From Bradyrhizobium sp. CCGB01 (lineage in GTDB: Bacteria; Pseudomonadota; Alphaproteobacteria; Rhizobiales; Xanthobacteraceae): a stretch of DNA of 64,000 bases. The notes beneath the pieces are model-generated. The model searched no databases. It was not told where the DNA came from and saw only the letters and a program-made list of their open reading frames with translations. The stretch lies in assembly GCF_024199795.1 (NCBI RefSeq), contig NZ_JANADK010000001.1, positions 7,440,001 to 7,504,000 on the forward strand, written 5' to 3'. Below are positions 1 through 9,464 of this stretch, in pieces. How positions within the stretch are numbered: the first letter of the stretch is position 1; each line of letters starts with the position of its first letter. The position numbers were made by a program, and so were the translations under genes.

Positions 1-383
1 TCGACGATCTCCTGGATCCGCGGCCGCATGTCCTCGACGCGGCGGGCGGTGAAGGCCTTCACGACGAGGCCGCGCAAGCGGGTGTGATCCGGCGGATCGG
101 CCTGCAGCATCCAGTGACTCATGCTGCGGAAGACCGGCTCGTCCATGATCTTCTCGCTGTAGCGGCGCTTGGAACGCTCGACAAAATCCTTGCCGAAGCG
201 CTTGTCGCGCATCACGAGACTGACGTCGGCGTGGCGGCTCGCGACGAACTGGCCGAACGGCGTCACATGGATCGGATCGATCGCGCGGAGCCGCTCATAA
301 TGCGGATAGGGATCGCGGATGAAGTCCGGCGACAGCGGGTTGAACAGCGGTCCGCCGCCGGCGCCTTGCACATGCTCGTTCAT
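1..383 (-). CDS. Cytochrome P450, N-terminal part (cut by window edge)
   Basis: Only the first 127 residues are inside the window; the gene runs off the left edge. They show the bacterial P450 N-terminal pattern DPYPHYERLRAIDP (about residues 25-38) and the C-helix segment ADPPDHTRLRGLV, whose His and Arg normally contact a haem propionate. The I-helix, ExxR and haem-Cys motifs lie outside, so substrate and subfamily cannot be judged. A soluble monooxygenase needing ferredoxin-type partners is the family norm. The ATG at 383 is 79 bases from a palindrome shared with the divergent TetR gene, which probably represses it. The call as a P450 is firm; function is unknown. Confidence 0.85.
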   Translation of the reverse strand, partial: MNEHVQGAGGGPLFNPLSPDFIRDPYPHYERLRAIDPIHVTPFGQFVASRHADVSLVMRDKRFGKDFVERSKRRYSEKIMDEPVFRSMSHWMLQADPPDHTRLRGLVVKAFTARRVEDMRPRIQEIV

Positions 384-462
384 GGTGACCTCCAATCGGG
401 TTGCCGCCTGAATCGAATACGCCGGGCAGCCCCCTTGCGCAGCGTAACCATCCCTGTTTTAT

Positions 463-490
463 CAACTCGATACATTGTTGTATCGAGTTG
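463..490. promoter_or_regulatory. Perfect 12-bp inverted repeat, probable TetR operator
   Basis: CAACTCGATACA, a 4-base spacer TTGT, then the exact reverse complement TGTATCGAGTTG. It lies between the divergent P450 (start 383) and TetR gene (start 513), ending 22 bases before the TetR ATG. Such a site is typical of autoregulated TetR repressors controlling a divergent neighbour. The palindrome is seen directly; the binding protein is inferred from position. Confidence 0.75.
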
Positions 491-512
491 CATTCTGCCC
501 TAAACTGCGCCG

Positions 513-1124
513 ATGTCAAGGCTGAGAACCAGGCCGACCAGGGACGACACGCGCGACAAGCTTTTCGAAGCGGCCGCGCGCGTGTTTGAGGCGGACGGCA
601 TCGGCGGCGCCAGCATCGAGGCGATCGCCGCCGCCGCAGGCTTCACCCGCGGCGCGTTCTATTCCAACTTCAAGAGCAAGGACGAACTGATCATCGCCAT
701 GCTCGAGGATCATGTCGAGCAGTCGATCCGGCGCAACATGGACATCCTCGCGCAGCACGACAATCTCGACGATTTCATCGCGGCGCTGAAGACGATGGAT
801 CGCAGCCGGCAGGACCCGCTGGGCCGCTCGCCGCTCCTGCACATGGAGATGATCCTGTTCGTCGCGCGCGCCGAGAAGCGCCGCCCGGAGCTCGCCAAGC
901 GGCTGCGCGCGCGGCGCAAGCTGGTCGCCGACATCGTCGAGGCCACGTTGAAGAGCAACGGCAGGAACGACACGCTGAACCCGCCGTGGATGGCCTCCGT
1001 CGTGCTCGCACTGGAAGACGGCTTTCGCCTGCACCGCCTGATCGATCCGGAGACCACGCCGGCCGACAGCTTCCTGCGCGCGATCACGGATTTGCGGCGC
1101 AGGACGGGATTGTCGTCGAACTAG
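513..1124 (+). CDS. TetR family transcriptional regulator
   Basis: A 203-residue one-domain repressor-like protein. Residues about 14-60 form the TetR helix-turn-helix (GASIEAIAAAAGFTRGAFYSNFKSKDELI), with the conserved recognition helix GFTRGAFYSNF. The rest is a helical ligand/dimer domain not specific enough to name an inducer. The ATG at 513 has no visible Shine-Dalgarno sequence and lies 22 bases after the palindrome, so the transcript may be short-leadered or leaderless. It probably represses itself and the divergent P450, with an inducer related to the P450 substrate (inference). Confidence 0.9.
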   Translation: MSRLRTRPTRDDTRDKLFEAAARVFEADGIGGASIEAIAAAAGFTRGAFYSNFKSKDELIIAMLEDHVEQSIRRNMDILAQHDNLDDFIAALKTMDRSRQDPLGRSPLLHMEMILFVARAEKRRPELAKRLRARRKLVADIVEATLKSNGRNDTLNPPWMASVVLALEDGFRLHRLIDPETTPADSFLRAITDLRRRTGLSSN

Positions 1125-1320
1125 CGTTCAAGACACCGACACCTCATCGCCCGCCCCCGCCGTGCATTCGCGAAAGGACGCGCCTGCCTGGAGCAGGATC
1201 AGACAAAGCAGAACCGCTTCAGGCAAGACGACGCGCCGTTGCAGCGCATAGAACGCACCCCGACCCGTTTCAAACACGGACGCCTGGTCTGGTTCGAGAG
1301 ACATCGGGAGGAGCCACGCG

Positions 1321-2280
1321 ATGATCGGGAACACCCCACTCATGCGCAACCCCTCGCACAACGGCCTGCCACCCATAACGAGCACACAGCCGGACGACTG
1401 TGCGACGTCGGCGCGGCGCGCCGCCGACGCGGAGATGGCGCGCGTGCTCAAGACCAGGCCGCTTCGCATGGCCTCGGATTGCGACAGCGGCACCATCGCC
1501 TATTGGAAGCACGAGCCGCTGCACGACGTGGTGGAGCCGATGGCCGATCACGTCATCATGACGTATCCCGCCGGCTCGCAGACGCTGGAGCGGCGCACGG
1601 GACGGACGGCCGCGATTTCGACGGCGCGTCCCGGCGTCGTGACGATCATTCCGGCCGGCTCGACGTCCCGATGGGACATTCACCGGCCCATGCATGTCAT
1701 CCAGCTCTATCTCCCGCAACGGACGCTGCTGCGCATCGCCGACGAGGCCAACACGGCAAGCTCCGACGACCTCCTGGAAAGAACCGGGGATCCCGACGCC
1801 ATCACGTCGAGCCTGCTCCTGAGCGCGGCCGACTCGCTCGACGGCAACGGCACGCTGGATGCGCTGTTCAGGCAGCAATTGACGGATCTTCTCGCCACGC
1901 GCCTGCTGGCCGCTCATGCAGGCGTGCCGGCTGCGCGACAGCCGACCATCGGCGGGCTAGCGCCATCGGTCTTGCGCCGCGCGATCGAACGCCTGCGTTC
2001 GGACGGCGATGCAGACGTCTCGCTCTCGGCGCTGGCGTCCGACGCCGGACTGTCCCGTTTTCATTTCTGCCGGTCGTTCAAGGAGAGCACCGGGCTTTCG
2101 CCGCATGCCTGGCTGCGGCAACACCGGCTCGAGCAGACCATGAACATGCTGCAAGAGAGCGACGAATCGGTCGCCTCGATCGCCGCCGTCCTCGGCTATT
2201 CCTCGCAAACCGCCTTCGCCGCGGCCTTCAAGAAGCTGACAGGCGAGACGCCGAGCGATTGGCGCAGGCGCGCACGTTAG
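1321..2280 (+). CDS. AraC family transcriptional regulator
   Basis: 319 residues. The C-terminal ~100 residues carry the double helix-turn-helix of AraC/XylS proteins: a first HTH in DVSLSALASDAGLSRFHFCRSF and a second around ESVASIAAVLGYSSQTAFAAAF, followed by the conserved TGETPSDWRR end. The N-terminal ~200 residues are the variable effector domain. Start chosen at the ATG preceded by GGGAGGAG about 8 bases upstream. The downstream co-oriented flavoprotein and MBL-fold genes are possible targets, but a 507-base gap separates them and no operator was identified. Confidence 0.9.
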   Translation: MIGNTPLMRNPSHNGLPPITSTQPDDCATSARRAADAEMARVLKTRPLRMASDCDSGTIAYWKHEPLHDVVEPMADHVIMTYPAGSQTLERRTGRTAAISTARPGVVTIIPAGSTSRWDIHRPMHVIQLYLPQRTLLRIADEANTASSDDLLERTGDPDAITSSLLLSAADSLDGNGTLDALFRQQLTDLLATRLLAAHAGVPAARQPTIGGLAPSVLRRAIERLRSDGDADVSLSALASDAGLSRFHFCRSFKESTGLSPHAWLRQHRLEQTMNMLQESDESVASIAAVLGYSSQTAFAAAFKKLTGETPSDWRRRAR

Positions 2281-2787
2281 CAGCAATCTCTCGACAGGGA
2301 CGGCAATCGCTCTGGGGCAATCGACAATCTGGTTCGCTAAACATCGCAACGTCACATCATGGGGACGGAGACAAACGATGGACTGGAAACGGCTTGCAAT
2401 TGCCCCCCGGCGGAAGGCCGTCTCGACGGCGCTCGTATACGGGCTCTCACTGACCGTGCGCTTCACCTCGCCGACAGCCGAGGAGGCGCCGCCACAGACC
2501 GCGCAAAACGCCAGCGCCTCGACATCGATCCTGCTTGATCGTGACTGGCCCAGGAAGCCCGTGATGCCGGCCGCGCTGCGTGGCTGGCCATTAGGCCCGC
2601 GAAGCTGCCAGGGAGGATGTGAAGGCCCCGCGCTGCTGTCCTCGCTGCCGAACTGCACCGCGCCGTAAGGGCACGGCACTCTCCTTTTCACCTCTTGCGC
2701 CATCATCGACCCTACGAGGCTCTGCTCGCATCGAGCGGCGGCGACGGCGCGCGCGTTCCAAACCAACCAAACCCAGGATTCGATTAC
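2281..2787. other. 507-base intergenic region without a convincing gene
   Basis: It lies between the AraC gene and the NDH-2-like gene. An open frame of 96 codons exists at 2378-2668 on the plus strand, but its composition (Pro/Ser/Arg-rich, no domain, no clear ribosome site) is that of chance frames in GC-rich DNA. It probably holds the promoter of the flavoprotein gene. No strong palindrome was seen. Confidence 0.5.
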
Positions 2788-3993
2788 ATGCGACTGCTCA
2801 TCATTGGCGCCGGCTTCGCCGGCATGTACGCCGCTCTCTCCGCTGCCCGCCTGCGCGACATCCAGGGCGCGACGCCGCAAGATCTGGAGATCTCGCTGGT
2901 CGCGCCGGAGCCGACGCTGGTCGTCCGCCCGCGGCTCTACGAGCCGAAGCCGGAAACCCTCACCGCCCCGCTGCTCGACGTGCTCGAGGCCATCGACGTC
3001 GACTACGTCCAGGGCAGCGCCGAGACCGTCAACACCGAAGCGCGAACGGTGCAGATCGCGGCTGCACAGGGCTTGAAGAAAACCCTGTCCTACGACCGTC
3101 TCGTCGTCGCCACCGGCAGCCGCCTGTTCCGTCCCAACATTCCCGGCCTTGCCGAGCACGCTTTCAGCGTCGACTCGCTCGACGACGCCATCGCGCTCGA
3201 CAAGCATCTGCACGGCCTCGCCGAGCGGCCGGCCGGCAACGGCCGCGATACGGTCGTCGTCGCCGGCGGCGGATTCACCGGCATCGAGGCGGCCACCGAG
3301 CTGCCCGCACGCCTGCACAAGATTTTCGGCAAGGACGCCGGCACGCGCGTGATCATCGTCGATCGCAACAGCGCGATCGCACCCGACATGGGCGAAGGCC
3401 CCCGCCCCTTGATCGAGGAGGCCTTGCGCAAGCTCGGCGTCGAGACCCGGCTCGGGGCCGGCGTTGCCTCGCTCGATAAATCCGGCGTTACGCTGTCGAC
3501 CGGCGAACACATCGAAACCGAGACGGTGGTGTGGGCGGCAGGCATTCGCGCCGCGCCATTGACAGCGCAGATCCCCGCCGAGCGCGACAATTTCGGCCGG
3601 CTGCTGGTGGACCGCGATCTGCGCGTGCCCGGTGTCGCCGGCGTCTTCGCCACCGGCGATGCCGCGCGGGCCGCATGCGACGACGACGGCAATTACGCGC
3701 TGATGTCGTGCCAACACGCCACGCGCATGGGCGCCTTTGCCGGCAACAATGCCGCCGCCGAACTCCTGCGCGTCCCGACCAGGCCGTATCACCAGAAGGC
3801 TTACGTCACCTGCCTCGATCTCGGCGAAGCCGGCGCGCTGTTCACGCGCGGCTGGGACCGCAAGGTCGAGATGGTCGGCGACGTCGCCAAGAAGACCAAG
3901 CAGGAGATCAACACCGTCTGGATCTACCCGCCCCGCGCCGAGCGCGCCGCAGCGCTCGCGTCAGCCGACCCGGAACGTGTGACGAGCCTCTAG
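2788..3993 (+). CDS. NDH-2-like FAD-dependent pyridine nucleotide oxidoreductase
   Basis: 401 residues with the two-dinucleotide-fold layout of type II NADH dehydrogenases: FAD-binding GAGFAG at 7-12, ATGSR at 108-112, NAD(P)-binding GGGFTG at 160-165, and the second FAD motif GVFATGDAA near 295-303. It likely passes electrons from NAD(P)H to a quinone or other acceptor at the membrane face. No obvious C-terminal membrane helix is visible, so it could be soluble with another acceptor. The MBL-fold hydrolase gene follows 92 bases later and may be co-transcribed. Confidence 0.82.
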   Translation: MRLLIIGAGFAGMYAALSAARLRDIQGATPQDLEISLVAPEPTLVVRPRLYEPKPETLTAPLLDVLEAIDVDYVQGSAETVNTEARTVQIAAAQGLKKTLSYDRLVVATGSRLFRPNIPGLAEHAFSVDSLDDAIALDKHLHGLAERPAGNGRDTVVVAGGGFTGIEAATELPARLHKIFGKDAGTRVIIVDRNSAIAPDMGEGPRPLIEEALRKLGVETRLGAGVASLDKSGVTLSTGEHIETETVVWAAGIRAAPLTAQIPAERDNFGRLLVDRDLRVPGVAGVFATGDAARAACDDDGNYALMSCQHATRMGAFAGNNAAAELLRVPTRPYHQKAYVTCLDLGEAGALFTRGWDRKVEMVGDVAKKTKQEINTVWIYPPRAERAAALASADPERVTSL

Positions 3994-4085
3994 CGGCACG
4001 AAAGGATGACGGCCGCGCTCTCCCGGCTGCGCGGCCGGCCCAACCAGAACAAGCCGGGAGCTCTGCCTTGAAACAGGAGACCAAC

Positions 4086-5003
4086 ATGAACCTGCACAAC
4101 ACCTCATACCAAGCGACATCGAAACCCGAAGAGCTGGTGCCGTCGCGCTACGCGCTGAAGGTCGGCGAGATCGATGTGCTGGTGGTCAGCGACGGCGTGC
4201 TGCCGCTGCCAACCACCATGCTGGCGCACAACGCCACGCCGGCCGACCGGGCGACCTGGCTGCACGACATGTTCCTGCCGCAGGACGCATTCGACTGGGC
4301 GCTCAATGCGGTCATGGTCCGCAGCGGCGGCAGGACCATCCTCATCGACGCCGGACTGGGATCAGACCCAGACCTGCACCTGCCGCGTGCTGGCCAGTTG
4401 ATCAAGCGTCTGGAGGCCGCCGGCATCGATCTTTCGTCCGTGACCGACCTGGTGCTGACCCACATGCACATGGACCATATCGGCGGGTTGCTCGTCGACG
4501 GCGTGAAGGAGCGGCTACGCCCGGACCTGCAGATCCACGTGGCGGCCGCCGAGGTCAAATTCTGGGAGGCGCCTGATTTCTCGCGCGTGGCCATGCCGCC
4601 GGGATTCCCGGACGCGCTTCGGGCGGCCGCCAAGCGGTTCGCGAAGGAGTACGGCGGTCAGCTGCGGCAGTTCGACGAGGAGCACGAGGTTGCGCCGGGC
4701 GTCATCGTCCGTCGCACCGGCGGCCACACCCCCGGACACAGCGTGGTTCGCGTCGCGTCAGGCGGCGAGGCGCTGACGTTCGCCGGCGACGCCGTGTTTG
4801 CGGTCGGGTTCGAACAGCCGGAGTGGCACAACGGCTTCGAGCACGACCCCGAGGAAGCCGCGCGCGTTCGTATCCGCCTGTTGCGACAGCTTGCCGAGAC
4901 CGGCGAGATGCTGGTGGCGACGCACCTGCCGTTCCCGTCGATCGGCCGGGTCGCAGCCGACGGCGACGCCTTCCGCTGGGTGCCGGCGTTCTGGGACTAC
5001 TGA
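4086..5003 (+). CDS. Metallo-beta-lactamase-fold hydrolase
   Basis: 305 residues with a full set of MBL metal ligands: THMHMDH at 125-131, GGHTPGH at 212-218, Asp235 in FAGD, and a later ATHLPFP. This two-metal layout matches the family containing N-acyl homoserine lactonases and methyl parathion hydrolase, but the substrate cannot be assigned. No signal peptide, so cytoplasmic. The ATG at 4086 follows an AAACAGGAG ribosome site. A strong intrinsic terminator follows directly. Confidence 0.85.
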   Translation: MNLHNTSYQATSKPEELVPSRYALKVGEIDVLVVSDGVLPLPTTMLAHNATPADRATWLHDMFLPQDAFDWALNAVMVRSGGRTILIDAGLGSDPDLHLPRAGQLIKRLEAAGIDLSSVTDLVLTHMHMDHIGGLLVDGVKERLRPDLQIHVAAAEVKFWEAPDFSRVAMPPGFPDALRAAAKRFAKEYGGQLRQFDEEHEVAPGVIVRRTGGHTPGHSVVRVASGGEALTFAGDAVFAVGFEQPEWHNGFEHDPEEAARVRIRLLRQLAETGEMLVATHLPFPSIGRVAADGDAFRWVPAFWDY

Positions 5004-5026
5004 TCGCTTGCTGAGTTAGGGCCAAG

Positions 5027-5071
5027 CCGGGGCGGGTGCTCATGACATCCATGAGTTCGCGCCCCGGTTTT
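5027..5071 (+). terminator. Rho-independent terminator after the MBL-fold gene
   Basis: An outer stem CCGGGGCG/CGCCCCGG (5027-5034 with 5060-5067) encloses a second stem CTCATG/CATGAG (5039-5044 with 5050-5055) and is followed at once by TTTT. It ends the plus-strand unit before the convergent MFS gene. Confidence 0.8.
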
Positions 5072-5179
5072 CATGCGTCGTGTCGCCCGGAAGCGATTAC
5101 GCTGACCGCGCACCCCGCCGAGACGCGACATGCTCAACGTTCTGCGAAAAGGGCGACGACGAATCGGCGCGTGCGGAAC

Positions 5180-6481
5180 CTATTCGGCGCCGGTTGCGGC
5201 CGGAAGCTTGTGCAGCCTGCCCGCCACCGCACGCACCTTGCCCGGCGCGGCCTGCCAGATCGAGAGCGCCGACAATCCGCTCACGAGGATCGCGATGCCG
5301 AAGGCGAGCGTGTAGTCGCCGGCGCGATCGTAGAGCAGGCCCGTCACCCAGGGACCGGCCGCGCCACCGGCAAGCGCCGCCAGCATGATCGTGCCGAAGA
5401 TGCTGCCCTGGTGCCTGCCCTGGAAGATCTCGAACACCACCGCGCCCATGATCGAGGTGAGGCCGTAGCCGAGCGCGCCTTGCGTGAACACCATGACATA
5501 GACCAGCCACAGCGACGGCTGGAATTTCAGCGCCATCAATGCCGCAAAGCAGATCGCAAAGCCTGCGCAGCTGATCGCCCACACCCATTCCCGCCCGATC
5601 CGGTCGGAGACGTGGCCGAGCAGGATCTGGCCGGGAATGCCGAGCAGGCTGACGATACCGAGCGCCCACACCGCGACAGCCGGGCTGAAGCCGATGTCGA
5701 GCAGGAATTTGGTCTGGTGCACCTGCACCGCGTACCAGATGTACAGGCCGCTGAAATAGCCGAGCGCGATCCACCAGAAGCGCGCGGTCGCGACCGCCCG
5801 CTTGAGCGTCCAGTCGGTGCCGACCCAGACGGGATCGACGATGTTTGAGACCGGCGTTGCCGCGCCCGCCGCCGGCGTGGCATCGCCGTCCGGCTGAAGG
5901 CCGATGTCTTCGGGGCGCTTGTGCAGGAACAGATTGATCGGCGCGAGCACGACGAGGATGAGCAGCCCCATCGCGGTACAGGCGGTGCGCCAGCCGGTCT
6001 GCTCGATCATGTGCTGCACCCACGGCAGCAGCGTCACCGAGCCGATGCCGACGCCGGCAAAGGCAATCCCGATGGCGAAGCCGCGCTTGCGGATGAACCA
6101 GTTCGGCAGGAACAGCGACTGGCCGGAATAACCGAGACACACCGAGCCGGCGCCGACCATGACGCCGATGGTCACGTAGAGATGCCAGGGTTGGCTGGTG
6201 AGTGGCGCGAGCAGCAGCCCGCCACCCATCAGCACGACACCGAGCTCCATCACCGCGCGCGGGCCGGCGCGATCCATCAGGCGGCCGATCAGCGGGCTGA
6301 CGATGCCGGAGACGACGAAGCCGAAGGAAAATGCCCCGGCGGTGACGCCACGCTCCCAGCCGAATTCGGAGATAATGGGAGGAAAGAACAGTGAGAAGGC
6401 GGTGCGCGCGTTGACGCCGATGGCCATGGTGACGAAGGTCACGGCGACCACGACCCAGCCGTAGAAGAACGGAAGTCGCAT
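5180..6481 (-). CDS. MFS transporter (monocarboxylate/oxalate-formate-type)
   Basis: 433 residues of mostly hydrophobic sequence compatible with 12 membrane helices. The opening FYGWVVVAVTF and the loop 2-3 motif GRLMDRAGPR are characteristic of the MCT/OFA-like branch of the major facilitator superfamily, whose members carry small organic acid anions. A second cytoplasmic loop RPEDIGLQPDGD lies near the middle. The substrate cannot be told from sequence. It is a single gene on its strand, convergent with the MBL-fold gene. Confidence 0.85.
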   Translation of the reverse strand: MRLPFFYGWVVVAVTFVTMAIGVNARTAFSLFFPPIISEFGWERGVTAGAFSFGFVVSGIVSPLIGRLMDRAGPRAVMELGVVLMGGGLLLAPLTSQPWHLYVTIGVMVGAGSVCLGYSGQSLFLPNWFIRKRGFAIGIAFAGVGIGSVTLLPWVQHMIEQTGWRTACTAMGLLILVVLAPINLFLHKRPEDIGLQPDGDATPAAGAATPVSNIVDPVWVGTDWTLKRAVATARFWWIALGYFSGLYIWYAVQVHQTKFLLDIGFSPAVAVWALGIVSLLGIPGQILLGHVSDRIGREWVWAISCAGFAICFAALMALKFQPSLWLVYVMVFTQGALGYGLTSIMGAVVFEIFQGRHQGSIFGTIMLAALAGGAAGPWVTGLLYDRAGDYTLAFGIAILVSGLSALSIWQAAPGKVRAVAGRLHKLPAATGAE

Positions 6482-6611
6482 GTTTCTGTTATTTCATCCC
6501 TGGACGATCCTAACGACCATCCGGGGCTGCCCGGGTCAAGCGATTTTCGCACATGCCCGCTTTGGCGCGTAACAATCGGAAATGAAAGAAGCGTGGCGGG
6601 CGGTTTGCGGC

Positions 6612-6655
6612 CATCCTTCGAGACGCCCGCTTTAGACGGGCTCCTCAGGATGAGG
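6612..6655 (-). repeat. Palindromic dispersed repeat, family A, reverse copy
   Basis: Starts CATCCTTCGAGACGCCCG and ends CTCCTCAGGATGAGG. It is the reverse complement of the family A consensus (CCTCATCCTGAGGAG...CTCGAAGGATG) and has an internal GC-rich stem (GCCCGC/GCGGGC-like). It is paired with a forward copy at 6699-6743. Intergenic between the MFS and c-di-GMP genes. Confidence 0.8.
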
Positions 6656-6698
6656 ACGGAGTGCGCGGCAACAGTTTCAACAGGCACATGCCGCTTGG

Positions 6699-6743
6699 CC
6701 TCATCCTGAGGAGACCGCGAAGCGGTCGTCTCGAAGGACGAGG
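6699..6743 (+). repeat. Palindromic dispersed repeat, family A, forward copy
   Basis: Starts CCTCATCCTGAGGAGACCGC, with an internal stem ACCGCGAAGCGGT, and ends CTCGAAGGACGAGG. With the copy at 6612-6655 it forms a head-to-head inverted pair about 43 bases apart, ending just beside the stop of the GGDEF-EAL gene. It may form a hairpin in the mRNA 3' end. Confidence 0.8.
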
Positions 6744-6750
6744 CGCGCGC

Positions 6751-9204
6751 TCAGGCTGCGTCGAGCTGCGAGGGCTGAACGGCAACGTCGAACGTGATCT
6801 GGTCGACCGGCTGCGGGCGTCCGAACAGATAGCCTTGTGCAAAGTTGACGCCGAGCGCCGTCAAACGCTCGAACTCCTCGGCCGTCTCGACGCCTTCGGC
6901 AGTGACCGACATATCCAGCCCGCGCGCGAGCGTCACGATCGAGGCGATGATCGCGGAGCTGCGCGGCTGATGCGCGAGGTTGCGGATGAAGGACTTGTCG
7001 ATCTTGATCTTGTCGAACGGGAATACTGTCAGATAGCTCAGCGAGGAATAGCCTGTGCCGAAATCGTCGAGCGCCAGCTCGATGCCGATGTGCTTCAGCC
7101 GCTCCATGAAGGCAAGGTTCTCGACGCCGCGCTCCAGCAGCACGGATTCGGTGATCTCGATCTCCAGCCGCTGCGGCGCCAGGCCTGAATCGCGCAGCGC
7201 CGCGCAGATCGTCTCGAACAGCTCGGCTTCCTTGAACTGGATCGGCGACAGGTTCACCGCAACGATGAGATCGGAGGGCCAGCAGGCTGCGTCCGCGCAG
7301 GCGCGCCGCAGCACGAATTCGCCGAGCGGCACGATCAGTCCGGTCTCCTCGGCCAGCGCGATGAACTGGTCCGGTGGGATCAGGCCGCGGCTCGGATGCC
7401 GCCAGCGCACCAGCGCCTCGAAGCCGCGACGACCACCGCCGGCGACATCCACAAAGGGCTGATAGTGCACCTCCAGCTGGCACTGCGCGATGGCGTCGCG
7501 CAGATCGCCCTCCAGCGTATTGCGAGCCTCGAGCTCGGCCGACATTGCCTCGTCGTAGATGGTGAAGCAGTTGCGGCCGGCCGATTTCGAGCGGTAGAGC
7601 GCCAGGTCCGCCTTCTTCAGCAGCTGCTCCTGGTCGCTGCCATGGTCCGGTGCGATCGCGATGCCGATGCTGGTGCCGATCTCGACACGATGGCCGGGCA
7701 GGAGGAACGGTTCGGCGACCAGCTTGGCGATCCGCGCGGCGAGCTCGGTCGCGCAGGCCCGCTGATCGTCGCATGCCTCCTGGATGATGGCGAACTCGTC
7801 GCCGCCGAGCCGCGCCAGCACGTCGGTGGCGCGCAGCGCAGATCGCAGCCGCAGCGCCACCTGGCGCAGCAGCACATCGCCCGCACCGTGGCCGAGCGAG
7901 TCGTTGACGTTCTTGAAGCGGTCGAGATCGAGCATCAGGATCGAGAACGGCAGGCCCCTCACGCTCAACTGGTTGTTCATCAGGTCGAGCCGGGTGAGGA
8001 AGAAGGCGCGATTCGGCAAGCCCGTCAGGATGTCGGTCTGGGCGAGCTCCAGCACCCGCCGGTTCGCCAGCGACAGCCGCCGCGAGTTGCGGCTTGCGAG
8101 CATGAGATAGGTTGCGAGCGACAGCGTCAGCAGCATGCCGACGATGATGACCGCGACCGCGCGGTCGTAGGCCGTCTCCAGCGAACCGCCGGCCGTCGGC
8201 ATGGCGCGCACCTGCCAGTCGGTATCCCCGATCTTGAGGTTGCCCGACCAGTGCAGCGTCCGGGCGACGTCCCGCATCGACTGCGGCGACGTCGCGGCCG
8301 ACGAATAATCCGGCAGCATTTGCTCAAGGCTGACGATCTGCCCCGTGAAGGGCGGATAGACGTTCACGCTGACCGCCGGGCTTGCGCCCGTGGTGACGCG
8401 GATGGACTGGAGCAGCAGCGGCAGGTCGAAGACGCCGACGACGAAGCCCGCCAGATTGCGCCGCCGGTCCGCGACCGTGTCGCGCGACGTCCCCTTGGCG
8501 TAGACGGGAATGGCGACGAGGACGTCGGGCAGCCGGCCGCCCTCCTTCGGCTCGTACAGGCGCGTGCGAATGGCGGCGACGCGGTCATTGTCGCGCGCGC
8601 GCTCGAGCACCGCGCGGCGCTCCGGGACGCTCGCGTAGTCCATGCCGTAGACCGAGGACGTCTTCGGCTGGGTCGAGTAGAACACCGGAAAATATTCATC
8701 GGCCTGCGGCGCGGTCGTGAAGCCCTCGCCCTGGAGCGACTTGATGCGATAGCCGGACACGCCGTCCGTGATCGCGGCGGCCTCGTATTCGGCGCGCTCC
8801 TTGCGGTTGACGCGCGGCAGCCAGGCGATGCGCAGCATGCCGGGATGACGTTCGAACAGCCGGGCACTGAAGGTCTCGAATTCGCTGCGGGTGATTTCCT
8901 CGTTGGTCGATTCGAACAGCGTGCGCAGCGCGACGAGCCTGGAGATGTACTCGCTCATGCCGTTCTGCATGACGATGGCTTCGGTTTCGGCCGCGTTGGC
9001 GAACTCGATCCTGGTGACGCGATCTTCCCATCGCGCCACGGCGGCAGCGCCCACGACCGAGAACAGAAGACCGACGCCGACTGCGACGAGCGCAGGGCGA
9101 TAGAGTCCGAGCAGCGGCGCGGCACGCCACCATCCGCTCCTACGCCCCCGATCCTGATCGTTCTGATCCCGACCGCCCATCTTGATCCGCAAGTCCCCTG
9201 TCAC
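6751..9204 (-). CDS. Membrane CHASE-GGDEF-EAL c-di-GMP turnover protein
   Basis: 817 residues. A membrane helix near residues 30-55 leads to a periplasmic CHASE-type sensor (about 85-260), then a second helix around 335-360. Next come a GGDEF domain with intact GGDEF near residue 467 and an EAL domain with FEALVRW near 595 and DDFGTGYSSL near 713. Both catalytic signatures are complete, so it may be bifunctional or switch direction on ligand binding. The GTG start at 9204 has AGGTGGG just upstream; an internal ATG at 9180 is less well placed. It is divergent from an exported periplasmic binding protein that could deliver a ligand to the CHASE domain (inference). Confidence 0.92.
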   Translation of the reverse strand: MTGDLRIKMGGRDQNDQDRGRRSGWWRAAPLLGLYRPALVAVGVGLLFSVVGAAAVARWEDRVTRIEFANAAETEAIVMQNGMSEYISRLVALRTLFESTNEEITRSEFETFSARLFERHPGMLRIAWLPRVNRKERAEYEAAAITDGVSGYRIKSLQGEGFTTAPQADEYFPVFYSTQPKTSSVYGMDYASVPERRAVLERARDNDRVAAIRTRLYEPKEGGRLPDVLVAIPVYAKGTSRDTVADRRRNLAGFVVGVFDLPLLLQSIRVTTGASPAVSVNVYPPFTGQIVSLEQMLPDYSSAATSPQSMRDVARTLHWSGNLKIGDTDWQVRAMPTAGGSLETAYDRAVAVIIVGMLLTLSLATYLMLASRNSRRLSLANRRVLELAQTDILTGLPNRAFFLTRLDLMNNQLSVRGLPFSILMLDLDRFKNVNDSLGHGAGDVLLRQVALRLRSALRATDVLARLGGDEFAIIQEACDDQRACATELAARIAKLVAEPFLLPGHRVEIGTSIGIAIAPDHGSDQEQLLKKADLALYRSKSAGRNCFTIYDEAMSAELEARNTLEGDLRDAIAQCQLEVHYQPFVDVAGGGRRGFEALVRWRHPSRGLIPPDQFIALAEETGLIVPLGEFVLRRACADAACWPSDLIVAVNLSPIQFKEAELFETICAALRDSGLAPQRLEIEITESVLLERGVENLAFMERLKHIGIELALDDFGTGYSSLSYLTVFPFDKIKIDKSFIRNLAHQPRSSAIIASIVTLARGLDMSVTAEGVETAEEFERLTALGVNFAQGYLFGRPQPVDQITFDVAVQPSQLDAA

Positions 9205-9464
9205 GGCAGCCCACCTCTGGTTGAGCCACCGTAACTGCTATCGGACAAGGACCGCGGTTAAGAACCGCACAATTTCGCAACCCGTGCGTTTCACATTGCG
9301 TGGCTTAGTTAACGATTGACCAGCAAGCAGGGCCCATTTTGCCAGCAACTTGCCGCTTTTCCCCGGAGTCTTACGGAGCACTGTTGCATCAAGGGTTAGC
9401 GAGCTGTTCAGGCCGGCCGGACTAGCGTTTCCGACAAATCTTCCCTTATCCGGCAAGCATCCTC

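Noticed and set aside
2378..2668. Possible 96-residue gene
   Set aside because: No domain, no ribosome site, unlikely composition; kept only as a note in the intergenic entry.
1957..3792. 611-codon open frame on the minus strand
   Set aside because: It is antisense to the AraC and NDH-2-like genes, which have full domain signatures; long shadow frames are expected in GC-rich DNA.
7396..9234. 612-codon plus-strand open frame
   Set aside because: Antisense to the CHASE-GGDEF-EAL gene; His/Arg/Asp-rich composition typical of a shadow frame.
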